From a bacterium (GTDB lineage Bacteria; Patescibacteriota; Minisyncoccia; UBA6257; 2-01-FULL-56-20): DNA of 54,187 bases. Positions within the stretch are counted from its first letter, which is position 1, and each line of letters starts with the position of its first letter. Below are positions 15,662-24,449 of the stretch, one piece after another. Below the pieces are notes generated by a model. That model had not been told where the DNA came from, searched no databases, and saw only the letters and a program-made list of their open reading frames with translations. The position numbers were made by a program, and so were the translations under genes. The DNA is taken from NCBI GenBank assembly GCA_027310625.1, contig DAIDAM010000009.1:1-54187 (forward strand), in the 5' to 3' direction.

Positions 15662-16621
15662 TTAAATTTTGAAAACCCTCTTTGCGTTTTCAGAAATTTT
15701 TTCCGCCATTTCTTCAACTGGGATGCTTTTTATTTCGGCGAGTTTTTTAACGACTTCGACAACGTAAGCCGGTTCGTTCCGTTTGCCGCGATACGGCACG
15801 GGCGTGACATACGGCGCGTCCGTTTCGCTTAAAATCCTGTCGAGCGGAATAAATTTGATTACTCCGTCGTAATCGCCGGCGGATTTGTCCGCCTTGGGCG
15901 GGAATGTAATCACGCCGCCAAACGTAAACGAGAATCCGAGTTCCAAAAGTTTTTCTGCATCGTCAATCGTGCCGCTGAAGAAGTGAACGACGCCCGGATT
16001 AGTGACCAGAGACCGGCGACAAGAGACCAGAATGTCTATCAAATCGGTGAAGGCATTTCTGCAGTGAATCATCAACGGTTTGTTTACTTCTTTTGAAAGT
16101 TCAATTTGTTTGATAAAAACGTCTTTCTGTTTTTTTCTGGTCGCTGATCTCTGGTCTCTCTGATCGCTGGTCACTCGATAGTAGTCCAGCCCGCACTCAC
16201 CTATCGCCACAACTTTCGGGTCAAGCGCGAGCTTTCTGTAGTAGTCGTAGTCAAAGATTTCTCCGTCTCTGGTCTCTGGTCTCTGGTCGCTTTCACTCAA
16301 TTCCTGTTCATCGTGATACGCCTTTCCCGTGTGTATCGGATGCAAACCAACACTGGCGTAAACCCCCGCGTTTGCATTAATTCTGGCACTGTCTTGCTGC
16401 GCGTCGTCCTCATTCCACCATTCGCGCGAATGGTGGAATGGATGGCGGGGTGATAAATTTTCAAATTCATGCGCCAGCCGAACCGCTGCCGCCGAAGTGT
16501 TTGCCTGCGTGCCTACATTGAGCATCGAAACGCCGGCTTTTAGCGCTCGCTCCATCACTTCTTTTCTGTCGGCATCGTAAGCCGCAAACTGAACGTGAGT
16601 ATGGGCGTCGAAAAATCTCAT
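15662..16621 (-). CDS. tatD: TatD family hydrolase
   Basis: FFDAHTHVQF, GLHPIHTG, AIGECGLDYY, PLMIHCRNAF, VVHFFSGT, LSETDAPYVTP; carries repeat-derived insertions. Confidence 0.93.
   Translation of the reverse strand: MRFFDAHTHVQFAAYDADRKEVMERALKAGVSMLNVGTQANTSAAAVRLAHEFENLSPRHPFHHSREWWNEDDAQQDSARINANAGVYASVGLHPIHTGKAYHDEQELSESDQRPETRDGEIFDYDYYRKLALDPKVVAIGECGLDYYRVTSDQRDQRSATRKKQKDVFIKQIELSKEVNKPLMIHCRNAFTDLIDILVSCRRSLVTNPGVVHFFSGTIDDAEKLLELGFSFTFGGVITFPPKADKSAGDYDGVIKFIPLDRILSETDAPYVTPVPYRGKRNEPAYVVEVVKKLAEIKSIPVEEMAEKISENAKRVFKI
16411..16440. repeat. 30-bp perfect palindrome inside tatD
   Basis: CATTCCACCATTCGCGCGAATGGTGGAATG. Confidence 0.95.
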
Positions 16622-16675
16622 GAAACAAGTTTAAAATTGATTAAAACAAAAACCAACCGGGGATTGCAACTCGCA

Positions 16676-16699
16676 AGCGCTATGACTAGTCATAGCGCT
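16676..16699. repeat. 24-bp perfect palindrome, possible terminator
   Basis: AGCGCTATGACTAGTCATAGCGCT between the Nudix pseudogene and tatD. Confidence 0.85.
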
Positions 16700-16705
16700 A
16701 TTCGT

Positions 16706-17251
16706 TTATCTTATGTGAACCGGAGGCAAGTTCAGCACTTTTTGCTTGGCGTAAAAATTAAGCGTGTGCATAAATCCCGTCGTCCATTTCATCGGCTCAT
16801 TGAGCATCGATTTTGCAATTTCCTTCAGCGTCATGGGGATTAAATTCATAACCTCGTCCTTGGATAAAACCATATTGTCCAAATCCTTTTCGCTTGGTTT
16901 GGCTTCATACAACCCGAAATAATGCACTATTCGTGATTCTCTCGTTGGAACTCGTTCATCGGCATAGAACAAGCCGATTTTATTCAAGGGAACTTCCAAT
17001 CCGAGTTCTTTTTCAAGTTCCCGAACGGCGGATTCATCGTATCCCTCCCCTTGGCGTATATGACCGGCGGCAGAATGATCCAAAAGGCCGTCTTTCTTCC
17101 TATGCTACACAAATATTCTGCCCTCACTATCAAAAACGAAAACAACCGCAACTCTGTGCGCGTACCCTTTTTTGTGCGCTTCCTCTTTTGTAGTCGTTCC
17201 TATGACTTCGTCTTTTTCGTTTACTCTATCCAACAATTCTTCCATTTGCAT
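16706..17251 (-). pseudogene. Nudix hydrolase (IDI-like) with in-frame TAG at 17105-17107
   Basis: MQMEELLDRVNEKDEVIGTTTKEEAHKKGYAHRVAVVFVFDSEGRIFV*HRKKDGLLDHSAAGHIRQGEGYDESAVRELEKELGLEV; the frame is open on both sides of the stop. Confidence 0.78.
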
Positions 17252-17439
17252 TTTTATTTTCGCGAAAAAAATAAGTTACTATCACTACAATCGGCAGCGA
17301 GGAGCAAAGTGAAAAACCTATTTTCATTTTGTCTGAGCGAACCAATTGAATGATAGTAATTGAAGATTACTATCATTATATCACAATTGTGATTATATTA
17401 TAGTAGCTGCGGGATTTGCTGCAAAACTTTCAAAGGTTT

Positions 17440-18897
17440 TCACTTGCGCGGGAAAAGGGGTTGCGGTTTTTTATTTTTCAGAACGGCTTCTTTTATTGCG
17501 GAACTTGTGGCGGGCATAAACGGATTTAATAATCGTGTAATTGAATAAAGCTCCGTAACAAATTCTTTCATAAGAATCTGTCCTCTTTCTTGTTTATCCT
17601 TCAATAAGTTGAATGGTTTGGTTTCATCTATTTTCTTGTCCAATGTTCCAACTTTTCTCCAAATAAATTCTGTTGCTCCCTTGAAATCGTAATTTTCCAG
17701 AGCCGAAGTGTATTCTTTTGGGAAACTTTCTTTATCCGGACGCGATAGGGGCTTTGGAAAATATTCTTCCGCAAGAGCCATTATTCTTGAAACCAAATTC
17801 CCAAGACCATCTGCAAGGTCAGAATTGTAAACCTCCTTGAATCTCTCCCAGGTGAAATCGCCGTCGTCAAAGGTGTTTATTTCGCGCGCGAGCCAGTAGC
17901 GGAGCGCGTCCGTGCCGTATTTCTGAACGACTTCGTAGGGGTCAATGACGTTGCCCAAGCTTTTGGACATTTTTTGCCCGCCGCTCGTAATAAAACCGTG
18001 AATCAGAATTTGTTTTGAATTCGGCAGTCCGGCGGACATAAGCATCGCCTGCCACATTGCCGCCTGTTGGCGAATCTGGTCTTTGCCGGCAATTTGAATG
18101 GCGTTCGGCTTATCTTTTGTTCCCCAAAATTCTTTGAATAAATCGGGTTTGCCCTGAGCCGCGTCGAAGGGCCAGCCGAGCGCGGAAATGTAGTTTATTA
18201 GCGCGTCGAACCAAACGTACATCACATGCTCATCATCGCCAGGAACGGGCACACCCCACGGCATTTTCTCTTTCAGCCGCGAAATGCTGAAGTCCTTGAG
18301 ACCTTCCTTTACAAAATTTTTTATCTCATTGAAGCGGCCTTGGGGCAGAACGAATTCCAGATTTTTCTCGTAGAATTCCAACAGCGGTTTTTGATATCTT
18401 TTAAAATTAAAAAAATAGTTTTCCTCCTCGATTATTTCTATTTCCAGGGTCGGATGAATCGGACATTTCCCGTCAACGAATTCCGAGTCGGTTTTTTCAA
18501 GTTCGCAGCCGACGCAGTATTTTGTTTTGTAGGTTCCTTTGTAGATGTCGCCGTTTTTGTCGCAGAGTTTCCAAAACTCCTGCGCCGCTTTTTTGTGATG
18601 CTCATCAGTAGTCCTTATGAAATGCAAGTCGTCGCTCAAGTTGAGCGCTTTTTTGAGGTTTCTGAATTTTTCGGCGTATTCGTCAACATACTTTTGCGGG
18701 TCTTTTCCTTCTTCAAGCGCCTTTCTGTAAATTTTCAAGCCATGTTCGTCCGTGCCGGTGTTGAAAAAAACATCGTCGCCCAAAAGTTTATGGTAACGGG
18801 CGATTATATCCGCCTGCACAATTTCAAGCGCGAAGCCGATATGCGGCTCCGCGTTGACGTACGGCAGAGTGGTGGTGATGTAAAATTTTGGGTTCAT
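17440..18897 (-). CDS. metG: Methionyl-tRNA synthetase
   Basis: [55 protein letters not shown]. Confidence 0.96.
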   Translation of the reverse strand: MNPKFYITTTLPYVNAEPHIGFALEIVQADIIARYHKLLGDDVFFNTGTDEHGLKIYRKALEEGKDPQKYVDEYAEKFRNLKKALNLSDDLHFIRTTDEHHKKAAQEFWKLCDKNGDIYKGTYKTKYCVGCELEKTDSEFVDGKCPIHPTLEIEIIEEENYFFNFKRYQKPLLEFYEKNLEFVLPQGRFNEIKNFVKEGLKDFSISRLKEKMPWGVPVPGDDEHVMYVWFDALINYISALGWPFDAAQGKPDLFKEFWGTKDKPNAIQIAGKDQIRQQAAMWQAMLMSAGLPNSKQILIHGFITSGGQKMSKSLGNVIDPYEVVQKYGTDALRYWLAREINTFDDGDFTWERFKEVYNSDLADGLGNLVSRIMALAEEYFPKPLSRPDKESFPKEYTSALENYDFKGATEFIWRKVGTLDKKIDETKPFNLLKDKQERGQILMKEFVTELYSITRLLNPFMPATSSAIKEAVLKNKKPQPLFPRK

Positions 18898-19925
18898 CCT
18901 TTGGCTTTGACGGTGCTCCTCGCCAATCTGTCCCTTTCCCAGTCCTCCCCTATTTCCTGGAAAATTGCCGACACGGGAACCGCTATCAGGGCGCCGATGA
19001 AACCGCCGATCTCCAAACCGATTAAAATAGAAATTATTACAAGAACGGGGTGTAGCCCGACGGCGCGGTTCATCAAAAATGGGACGAGAATGTTTGATTC
19101 AAATTGCTGAATCGCGAGAAACACGACCAAAGTGTAAATAGCAAGAACGCTGGAAACGGAAAGGGCGACCAAAACGGCAAGCGCGCCCGCTATTATCGGC
19201 CCGACAAACGGAATCAGCTCAAGTATTCCGGCGATGACGCCGAGAAGAAGAGGATAAGGAACGCCGAGAATCGAAAGAGCCGCCCAAACCATAATGGTCA
19301 CTATCAAACTCAAGATGAACTGCGCGCGGAACCACAGCCCCATTCTCCTCCGGGAATGCTCAAATATTCTCAGAATCGTTTCTTCATACTCCGCAGGAGA
19401 AATGATTCTGATGAATTTTTCAATCGCATCCCTTCTCACGCTCAAATAAAAGGAAAGTATGAAAACGGAAATTGTTAAGCTCACGCCTCCGAAAACCTGA
19501 GAAACCGAAGCGAACGGCGACGAGCCGCCCGAAATGAAGCTGTCGACCACTCTTGTCATAAAGTCGTTGATGGTTTTTGAGGCCTTGATGTTGAAAAGCG
19601 GCTGCCACCATGTGCCCTGCGACGCTTTTTGGAGATTAAAGACGGCGTCATTCAAATTGATTATCACGAGCGGAACAACGGCGTAGAGGAAAACGACGAT
19701 TGCGAACACAATAAGGACAAACACGGCCATAGCGCTGAGCGTCCGCGGTATTTTCCTTTTCTCAAGAATGTCAAGCGGCACTTCAAGTCCGGAAGCGATT
19801 ACAATGGCAAGGAACAACCCGAAAACTATGTTTTTGGCAGAGAAAAGAATCACCACGAACAAAAAGAAAACCAGCACCTTCCAAAGGGCTGCCCAAGAAA
19901 ATTCTAAAACCCTTTTTTCTTCCAT
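18894..19925 (-). CDS. AI-2E family transporter (PerM-like)
   Basis: [17 protein letters not shown]..., [73 protein letters not shown]; stop overlaps the metG start. Confidence 0.88.
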   Translation of the reverse strand: MEEKRVLEFSWAALWKVLVFFLFVVILFSAKNIVFGLFLAIVIASGLEVPLDILEKRKIPRTLSAMAVFVLIVFAIVVFLYAVVPLVIINLNDAVFNLQKASQGTWWQPLFNIKASKTINDFMTRVVDSFISGGSSPFASVSQVFGGVSLTISVFILSFYLSVRRDAIEKFIRIISPAEYEETILRIFEHSRRRMGLWFRAQFILSLIVTIMVWAALSILGVPYPLLLGVIAGILELIPFVGPIIAGALAVLVALSVSSVLAIYTLVVFLAIQQFESNILVPFLMNRAVGLHPVLVIISILIGLEIGGFIGALIAVPVSAIFQEIGEDWERDRLARSTVKAKG

Positions 19926-19959
19926 TAACCGAGTTTTTTCGCGATTGTTATTATATTCA

Positions 19960-21231
19960 TTAGGTAAAACGCAATATCCTCCTGAAAGTTTCGGAGCGCT
20001 TGTAGGGGCCGATGAGCGCAAGATTGAGTTTGTCGTTTCTGAAAATCTGTCTTGCAATTCCCCTTACATCCTCCGGGCTTACTCCCTGAATTTTATCTAT
20101 AACTTCCGACGGTTTCAATAGTTTGCCTGCGATGATCTCCTGCATTCCGTAAAAACCGGCGAGTTCGTCGGAGGTCTCAAGCCCCAGTATAAAGTTGCCG
20201 ACGATGTGGTCTTTGGATTTTTTCATTTCGTCCGAACCGACGAGTTCGTCGGCGAGCCGTTTGAGTTCTTCCAAAACGGCTTTTATGACCGATTCCAGTT
20301 TTTTGTGGTCAACACCCGCCGAAACGGAGAAGTAGCCGTGGTCAAGCAGAAGCTCGCTGCCGGCGCGGATGTAATACGCCGCGCCCATTTCCCCCCGCAC
20401 GCGCTTGAAAAGCCGCGAACTCATTCCTCCCCCCAAAATGTCTCCGAGAACCTGCAGGACATATTTCCGCCTGTCAAAAACGTCAAAAGCGCGGGTGCCG
20501 AGAACAAGATGGGTTTGGTCGGACTCCTTGAATTTCACGACAACGGCAGGTTTGGATTGTCTTTCTGTCGTTTTTTTCTTGGGAACTTTGGATTTTCTCT
20601 TCATGCCGCCGAAAAGCTTTTTCACCAGCTGAAAAATTTTCTTTTCGTCAAAATCGCCGGCGACAACGACGGCGGTATTCGGGGCAACGTAGCGTTTGCT
20701 GCGATAAGAAATCAAATCCTCGCGCTTTATCTTGAGAATTATTTCTTTTTTCCCCGCGATATCCCACCCCGCCGGCTGGTCGCCGTAAAGAAGGGTCGTA
20801 AAAATATCATGAACTTGTCTCATTGGGGTATCCTCAAACATATTTATCTCTTCAATGACGACGCCGCGCTCCTTATCTATCTCCTCGCGGTTGAAAATCG
20901 GGTTGAGATACAAATCGGAGACGGTCTCAACAATCTGCGGGAGTTTGTCTTTTCGCGCCTTTGCCCAATAACCGGTGTATTCCTCCCCGGTAAAAGCGTT
21001 ATATTCCGCTCCGAGAGCATCGAGTTCCTCGGCAATGGCGCCCGGTCGCGGGCGATTGACCGTTCCCTTGAACATCAAATGTTCGAGAAAGTGAGAGAGT
21101 CCGTTTATTTTTTTGGTTTCGTACTCCGAGCCGGCTTCAACCAAAACCAGGGCCGTCGCCGCGGACGACTTTTGGGGAACCAGAACAACTCTCAGGCCGT
21201 TTTTAAGGATTTTCTTTTTGAAATTTTCCAT
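19960..21231 (-). CDS. M16 family zinc peptidase
   Basis: NGLRVVLVPQ, GLSHFLEHLMFKGT (HxxEH), EELDALGAEYNAFTGEEYTGYW, VVVAGDFDEKKI. Confidence 0.93.
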   Translation of the reverse strand: MENFKKKILKNGLRVVLVPQKSSAATALVLVEAGSEYETKKINGLSHFLEHLMFKGTVNRPRPGAIAEELDALGAEYNAFTGEEYTGYWAKARKDKLPQIVETVSDLYLNPIFNREEIDKERGVVIEEINMFEDTPMRQVHDIFTTLLYGDQPAGWDIAGKKEIILKIKREDLISYRSKRYVAPNTAVVVAGDFDEKKIFQLVKKLFGGMKRKSKVPKKKTTERQSKPAVVVKFKESDQTHLVLGTRAFDVFDRRKYVLQVLGDILGGGMSSRLFKRVRGEMGAAYYIRAGSELLLDHGYFSVSAGVDHKKLESVIKAVLEELKRLADELVGSDEMKKSKDHIVGNFILGLETSDELAGFYGMQEIIAGKLLKPSEVIDKIQGVSPEDVRGIARQIFRNDKLNLALIGPYKRSETFRRILRFT

Positions 21232-21235
21232 TAGT

Positions 21236-21276
21236 TGCTAGTCATTAGTCATTAGTCATTAGTCATTAGTCATCAG
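21236..21276. repeat. Heptamer tandem repeat (AGTCATT)n
   Basis: agttgctagtcattagtcattagtcattagtcattagtcatcagtaatc. Confidence 0.95.
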
Positions 21277-21279
21277 TAA

Positions 21280-22737
21280 TCAACCCGTTATCTCGTTTAT
21301 ATCTCTATCAAATTTTTCGGCAAGATTGACCACCGCCTGCCCATAAGTCCAAAGGTAGCTTCTCCATCTGCCGCCCGCGTAATATTTCGCCGCCGCTATC
21401 CTTTCCTCCGAAACGGAAGAATTCCCGGAAGCTCCGGCGTCCTTGAGATAGAGCGCGGTGGCGACGAAAGCGTCGGCGTTGTTCCACGGATTCGCCGGAT
21501 TCCTGCCGGTTATTCTGGAAATCCTGTCCGCGTAAATATTCCATGTGGAAGGGATAAATTGCGCCGGACCCATTGCGCCGCCGTAAGCGCCGTCCTGGTT
21601 CGCGCAGGAAACGGTAACCGACTCCGGATTGATGTTCAGCGCCCTTGTAAGTTCAAGAAAAAGAGGAGTGTCTCTCGCGGGGTTCATAGCCGTTCTGCCG
21701 GTCCGCGAGCTTACCTGATTGTACACGCATCTCCCGACATTCTGTCCGAGGGCCGATTCCCTGTCCAGTACCGCTAAAATCAGCGCCGGCCTCACTCCAG
21801 TTGCGTCTCCGGCGAGCTTCGCGTAGGAATACGCCTGCTCAAAGCTCAACTGACCTCCGCCGAGGAGCTGGAAAATCCTGCTCCTTATCTGCGCCGCCGT
21901 CTCCTTCGTCTGCTTCAAAAGCGATTGGTATTTTGATTCCTGCCCCTTGGTCACGGACAAAAGGTTGTTTTTCTCGCTTTTAACATCTTCGGCCTGATTT
22001 TTTGTGGCGACCTGATATTCTCTCGCCGAAGCGGCGTCGGTTCTCGCAAGGGCGAGTTGTTCCTGCTGGTCTTTAAGTACTTCCTGAAGGTCGCGGATTT
22101 TGAGTATCGTAAGCCGCAGGTTGTCTTGCAGGTTATTGATGCTGTTCACGTCGCTGAAGAAGTCGGACAATCTCGGATTTTTAAGGAAAATGTTAAGAAG
22201 GCTTTCGCGCTCGTTTGCGTAAAGTTCGCGTATAAGAACGGCAAGCGCGTTTTTGTTGCTCTCAATCGTGCTTTCGGTTGACTTTATTTTACTCGCGGTA
22301 TCCGAAATCTTTGAATCAAGCTGGCCGATTGTCAGGTTGATGAATTTTATCTGCAAGTTTATCTGGGAGATTCTTGTATTAAGCTGGTTTATCTCGCTCT
22401 TCAGAGAATTTCCCTGTTTCTGATATCCGGATATCTGACTCTGATAGTTTTCCATCTGGTTTTCCAGGTTTTTAAGCTGTTCTTCAAGCGCCTTTCGTTC
22501 TTCCGCGGAGGAAGAATCCACGGTTTGGGCAAGAGTATTGGTGACTATCGGAGCGGAAGCGGAGCGCACGAAAAGGAAAACAAAAGAAAACCCGACGGCC
22601 GCCAACTTCAAAAAATGCCCCAACGGCAAACTGCGGCGGGGACGATAATTGAGGTTGATGCGGCGGTTCAGGTTGTCAAAAACGCCCTTCTTCGGCGTTT
22701 GGATATCGCTTAAGTTTTTTGGCTTAAGGAGATGCAT
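21280..22737 (-). CDS. Secreted lytic transglycosylase-like protein with long coiled coil
   Basis: Coiled coil (EEQLKNLENQMENYQSQISGYQKQ...), then LILAVLDRESALGQNVG, YGGAMGPAQFIPSTWNIYADRI, AAKYYAGGRWR. Confidence 0.85.
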   Translation of the reverse strand: MHLLKPKNLSDIQTPKKGVFDNLNRRINLNYRPRRSLPLGHFLKLAAVGFSFVFLFVRSASAPIVTNTLAQTVDSSSAEERKALEEQLKNLENQMENYQSQISGYQKQGNSLKSEINQLNTRISQINLQIKFINLTIGQLDSKISDTASKIKSTESTIESNKNALAVLIRELYANERESLLNIFLKNPRLSDFFSDVNSINNLQDNLRLTILKIRDLQEVLKDQQEQLALARTDAASAREYQVATKNQAEDVKSEKNNLLSVTKGQESKYQSLLKQTKETAAQIRSRIFQLLGGGQLSFEQAYSYAKLAGDATGVRPALILAVLDRESALGQNVGRCVYNQVSSRTGRTAMNPARDTPLFLELTRALNINPESVTVSCANQDGAYGGAMGPAQFIPSTWNIYADRISRITGRNPANPWNNADAFVATALYLKDAGASGNSSVSEERIAAAKYYAGGRWRSYLWTYGQAVVNLAEKFDRDINEITG

Positions 22738-22834
22738 AGAGTAATCGCTAATAACGCAAATTAATAATATCAAATAACACGAACATTTAGGAAGTTAATT
22801 CGCGTTATTTCGCCTGCGTTCGCGATATTCGCGA

Positions 22835-23506
22835 CTATTCCTTTTTTTCTTCTCCTTTCTCCGTTTTTTCTTTCTCTTTGACGCGCTCCGCCACTTTCTC
22901 CTCTGTCTCAACTTTCACAGCTGTAACGTCCGCGGCCGGCGCCTCTTCAACTTTTTCTTCCTCTGCCGGCGGTGTAACCGTTGCAATGACCGTTTTCGGC
23001 TCCACCATAATTTTCACGCCCTTCGGAATCTTCAAGTCGCTCGCGTAAAAACTCTGGTTGAGTTCCTTCAGTCCCGAAACGTCAACCTCAAAATTCCGCG
23101 GCAGGTCTCCCGGCAGCGCTTCCACTTCTATTTCCGAAATTGTTTTGTTCAAAACGCCTCCCAACTCCTTTACGGCCGGCGCCTCGCCGACAAACTCCAG
23201 CGGGACACGCGCCTTGATTTTTTCATCCATCCTGACCTGATAAAAATCAATGTGAACGACTTCTCCCGTCAAATAATCCCTTTGAATATCGTGCACCAAA
23301 GCCGGCCGTCTCTCGTCGTTGAGCAAAAGGTTTATAACGGTGCTCTCACCTGCCTCTTTGAAGGCCTCCGCAAAATCTTTTTGGTCTACGGCAATGTGAA
23401 CATTCCTCAGCCCGCGCCCGTAGAGCTCGGCGGGAATATAGCCCTCCTTTCTGATAAATCTGACGTCTTTGCCGAATTTTTCTCTCTCTTTAACGGATAA
23501 ATCCAT
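22835..23506 (-). CDS. rplY: 50S ribosomal protein L25/Ctc
   Basis: RKEGYIPAELYGRGLRNVHIAVDQKDF, VHDIQRDYLTGEVVHIDFYQV, acidic C-terminal tail. Confidence 0.92.
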   Translation of the reverse strand: MDLSVKEREKFGKDVRFIRKEGYIPAELYGRGLRNVHIAVDQKDFAEAFKEAGESTVINLLLNDERRPALVHDIQRDYLTGEVVHIDFYQVRMDEKIKARVPLEFVGEAPAVKELGGVLNKTISEIEVEALPGDLPRNFEVDVSGLKELNQSFYASDLKIPKGVKIMVEPKTVIATVTPPAEEEKVEEAPAADVTAVKVETEEKVAERVKEKEKTEKGEEKKE

Positions 23507-23560
23507 GATGACTTACAAAGATAGCAAAATGCGCCGGAAAAAGCAACAAAAAAACTAAAC

Positions 23561-24229
23561 CTACCCAGCCACCTCTTTATCAAGATGCATCCTCGGCAGC
23601 ATCATCTCGGGGTGCCACTTTTCCTTAAGCTCTTCCAGCTCGCTCGAAATCTGGTATTTTCCTTTTTCGTCCACATAGTCCCCGCCGAGCGGTTCCACTT
23701 CGTAAAAAACCATTTGGGCGATTCTTCTGCCGACGACAAGGGGAATGGAAAAATTTTTGGAGTTGTTGGTGACTTCCATCGTCCAGCGGTTGAAGTAACC
23801 GATGTCGCCCCAGCCGGCGTCCTTGCAAACCTCGATGAAGTTTCTGCCCAGCGAAGAGCGCGCGTACATCTTTGCGACGCAGATTTTTCTGCCGCCGATG
23901 AACTCATTAGTATGGGCGAGAATCGTCTCGCCGGGACCAAGAAGAATTATTTTTGCGCCGTCGGGAATGTTTTCCAGTTTAACGCCGGTCCTTTGCTGAA
24001 GATCGCTTGCAAGTTCGGCGCGAAGCGGTCCTTCCCACACTTTCTCCGTGGAATTCTTGTCGTACATATTGTGAATGGTGTGCCGGCCGCCGGGGCTGTT
24101 TTCCTTCCAATACCATTCGCCGAGCGTGACATCGTAGCTCGTTGTCTTCAAATTGAAATCCTCAAACGGGTCGATGATTATCGTCCCGTTCTTCATATGG
24201 CGGAGTATGCCGGTGCGCGACAAGAGCAT
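23561..24229 (-). CDS. dcd: dCTP deaminase / dUTPase-family protein
   Basis: SYDVTLGEWYW, FIGGRKICVAKMYARSSLGRNFIEVCKDAGWGDIGYFNRWTMEVTNNS. Confidence 0.85.
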   Translation of the reverse strand: MLLSRTGILRHMKNGTIIIDPFEDFNLKTTSYDVTLGEWYWKENSPGGRHTIHNMYDKNSTEKVWEGPLRAELASDLQQRTGVKLENIPDGAKIILLGPGETILAHTNEFIGGRKICVAKMYARSSLGRNFIEVCKDAGWGDIGYFNRWTMEVTNNSKNFSIPLVVGRRIAQMVFYEVEPLGGDYVDEKGKYQISSELEELKEKWHPEMMLPRMHLDKEVAG

Positions 24230-24272
24230 AGTGAAACGATTTTATAGCCAGCAAAGAAGTTTTGCAAGAAAT

Positions 24273-24433
24273 TATGTACGTGAGAGCGGATGTATTCTCG
24301 GAACCGCGGTCAGTTTGCTCCAGCGGCAAACTGCCGCTGCATCTCGCTCCGACTGGTCGCCCCCGGCGACACCAAGCCAGTCGGAGCTCCGATAGCTTCC
24401 TCAAACACATCCGCTAACATACACTCACGTAAT
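24273..24433 (-). ncRNA. Candidate structured RNA element between ftsZ and dcd (three-stem predicted fold)
   Basis: Minus: TACGTGAG/CTCACGTA and AGCGGATGT/ACATCCGCT closing stem; GCTCCGACTGG/CCAGTCGGAGC with inner GTCGCC/GGCGAC; CAGCGGCAgttTGCCGCTG hairpin. Confidence 0.5.
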
Positions 24434-24449
24434 GTCTCGTGCCGCGGAT

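Noticed and set aside
16706-17251. Alternative genetic code
   Set aside because: UGA, UAA and UAG all act as normal stops in neighbouring genes, and the two interrupted genes use different stops (TAA, TAG).
20206-21234. 342-aa plus-strand ORF opposite the M16 peptidase
   Set aside because: Mirror ORF of a conserved gene; no domain motif or ribosome site.
21236-21276. CRISPR array
   Set aside because: Repeats are 7-nt tandem units with no spacers; no cas genes in the window.
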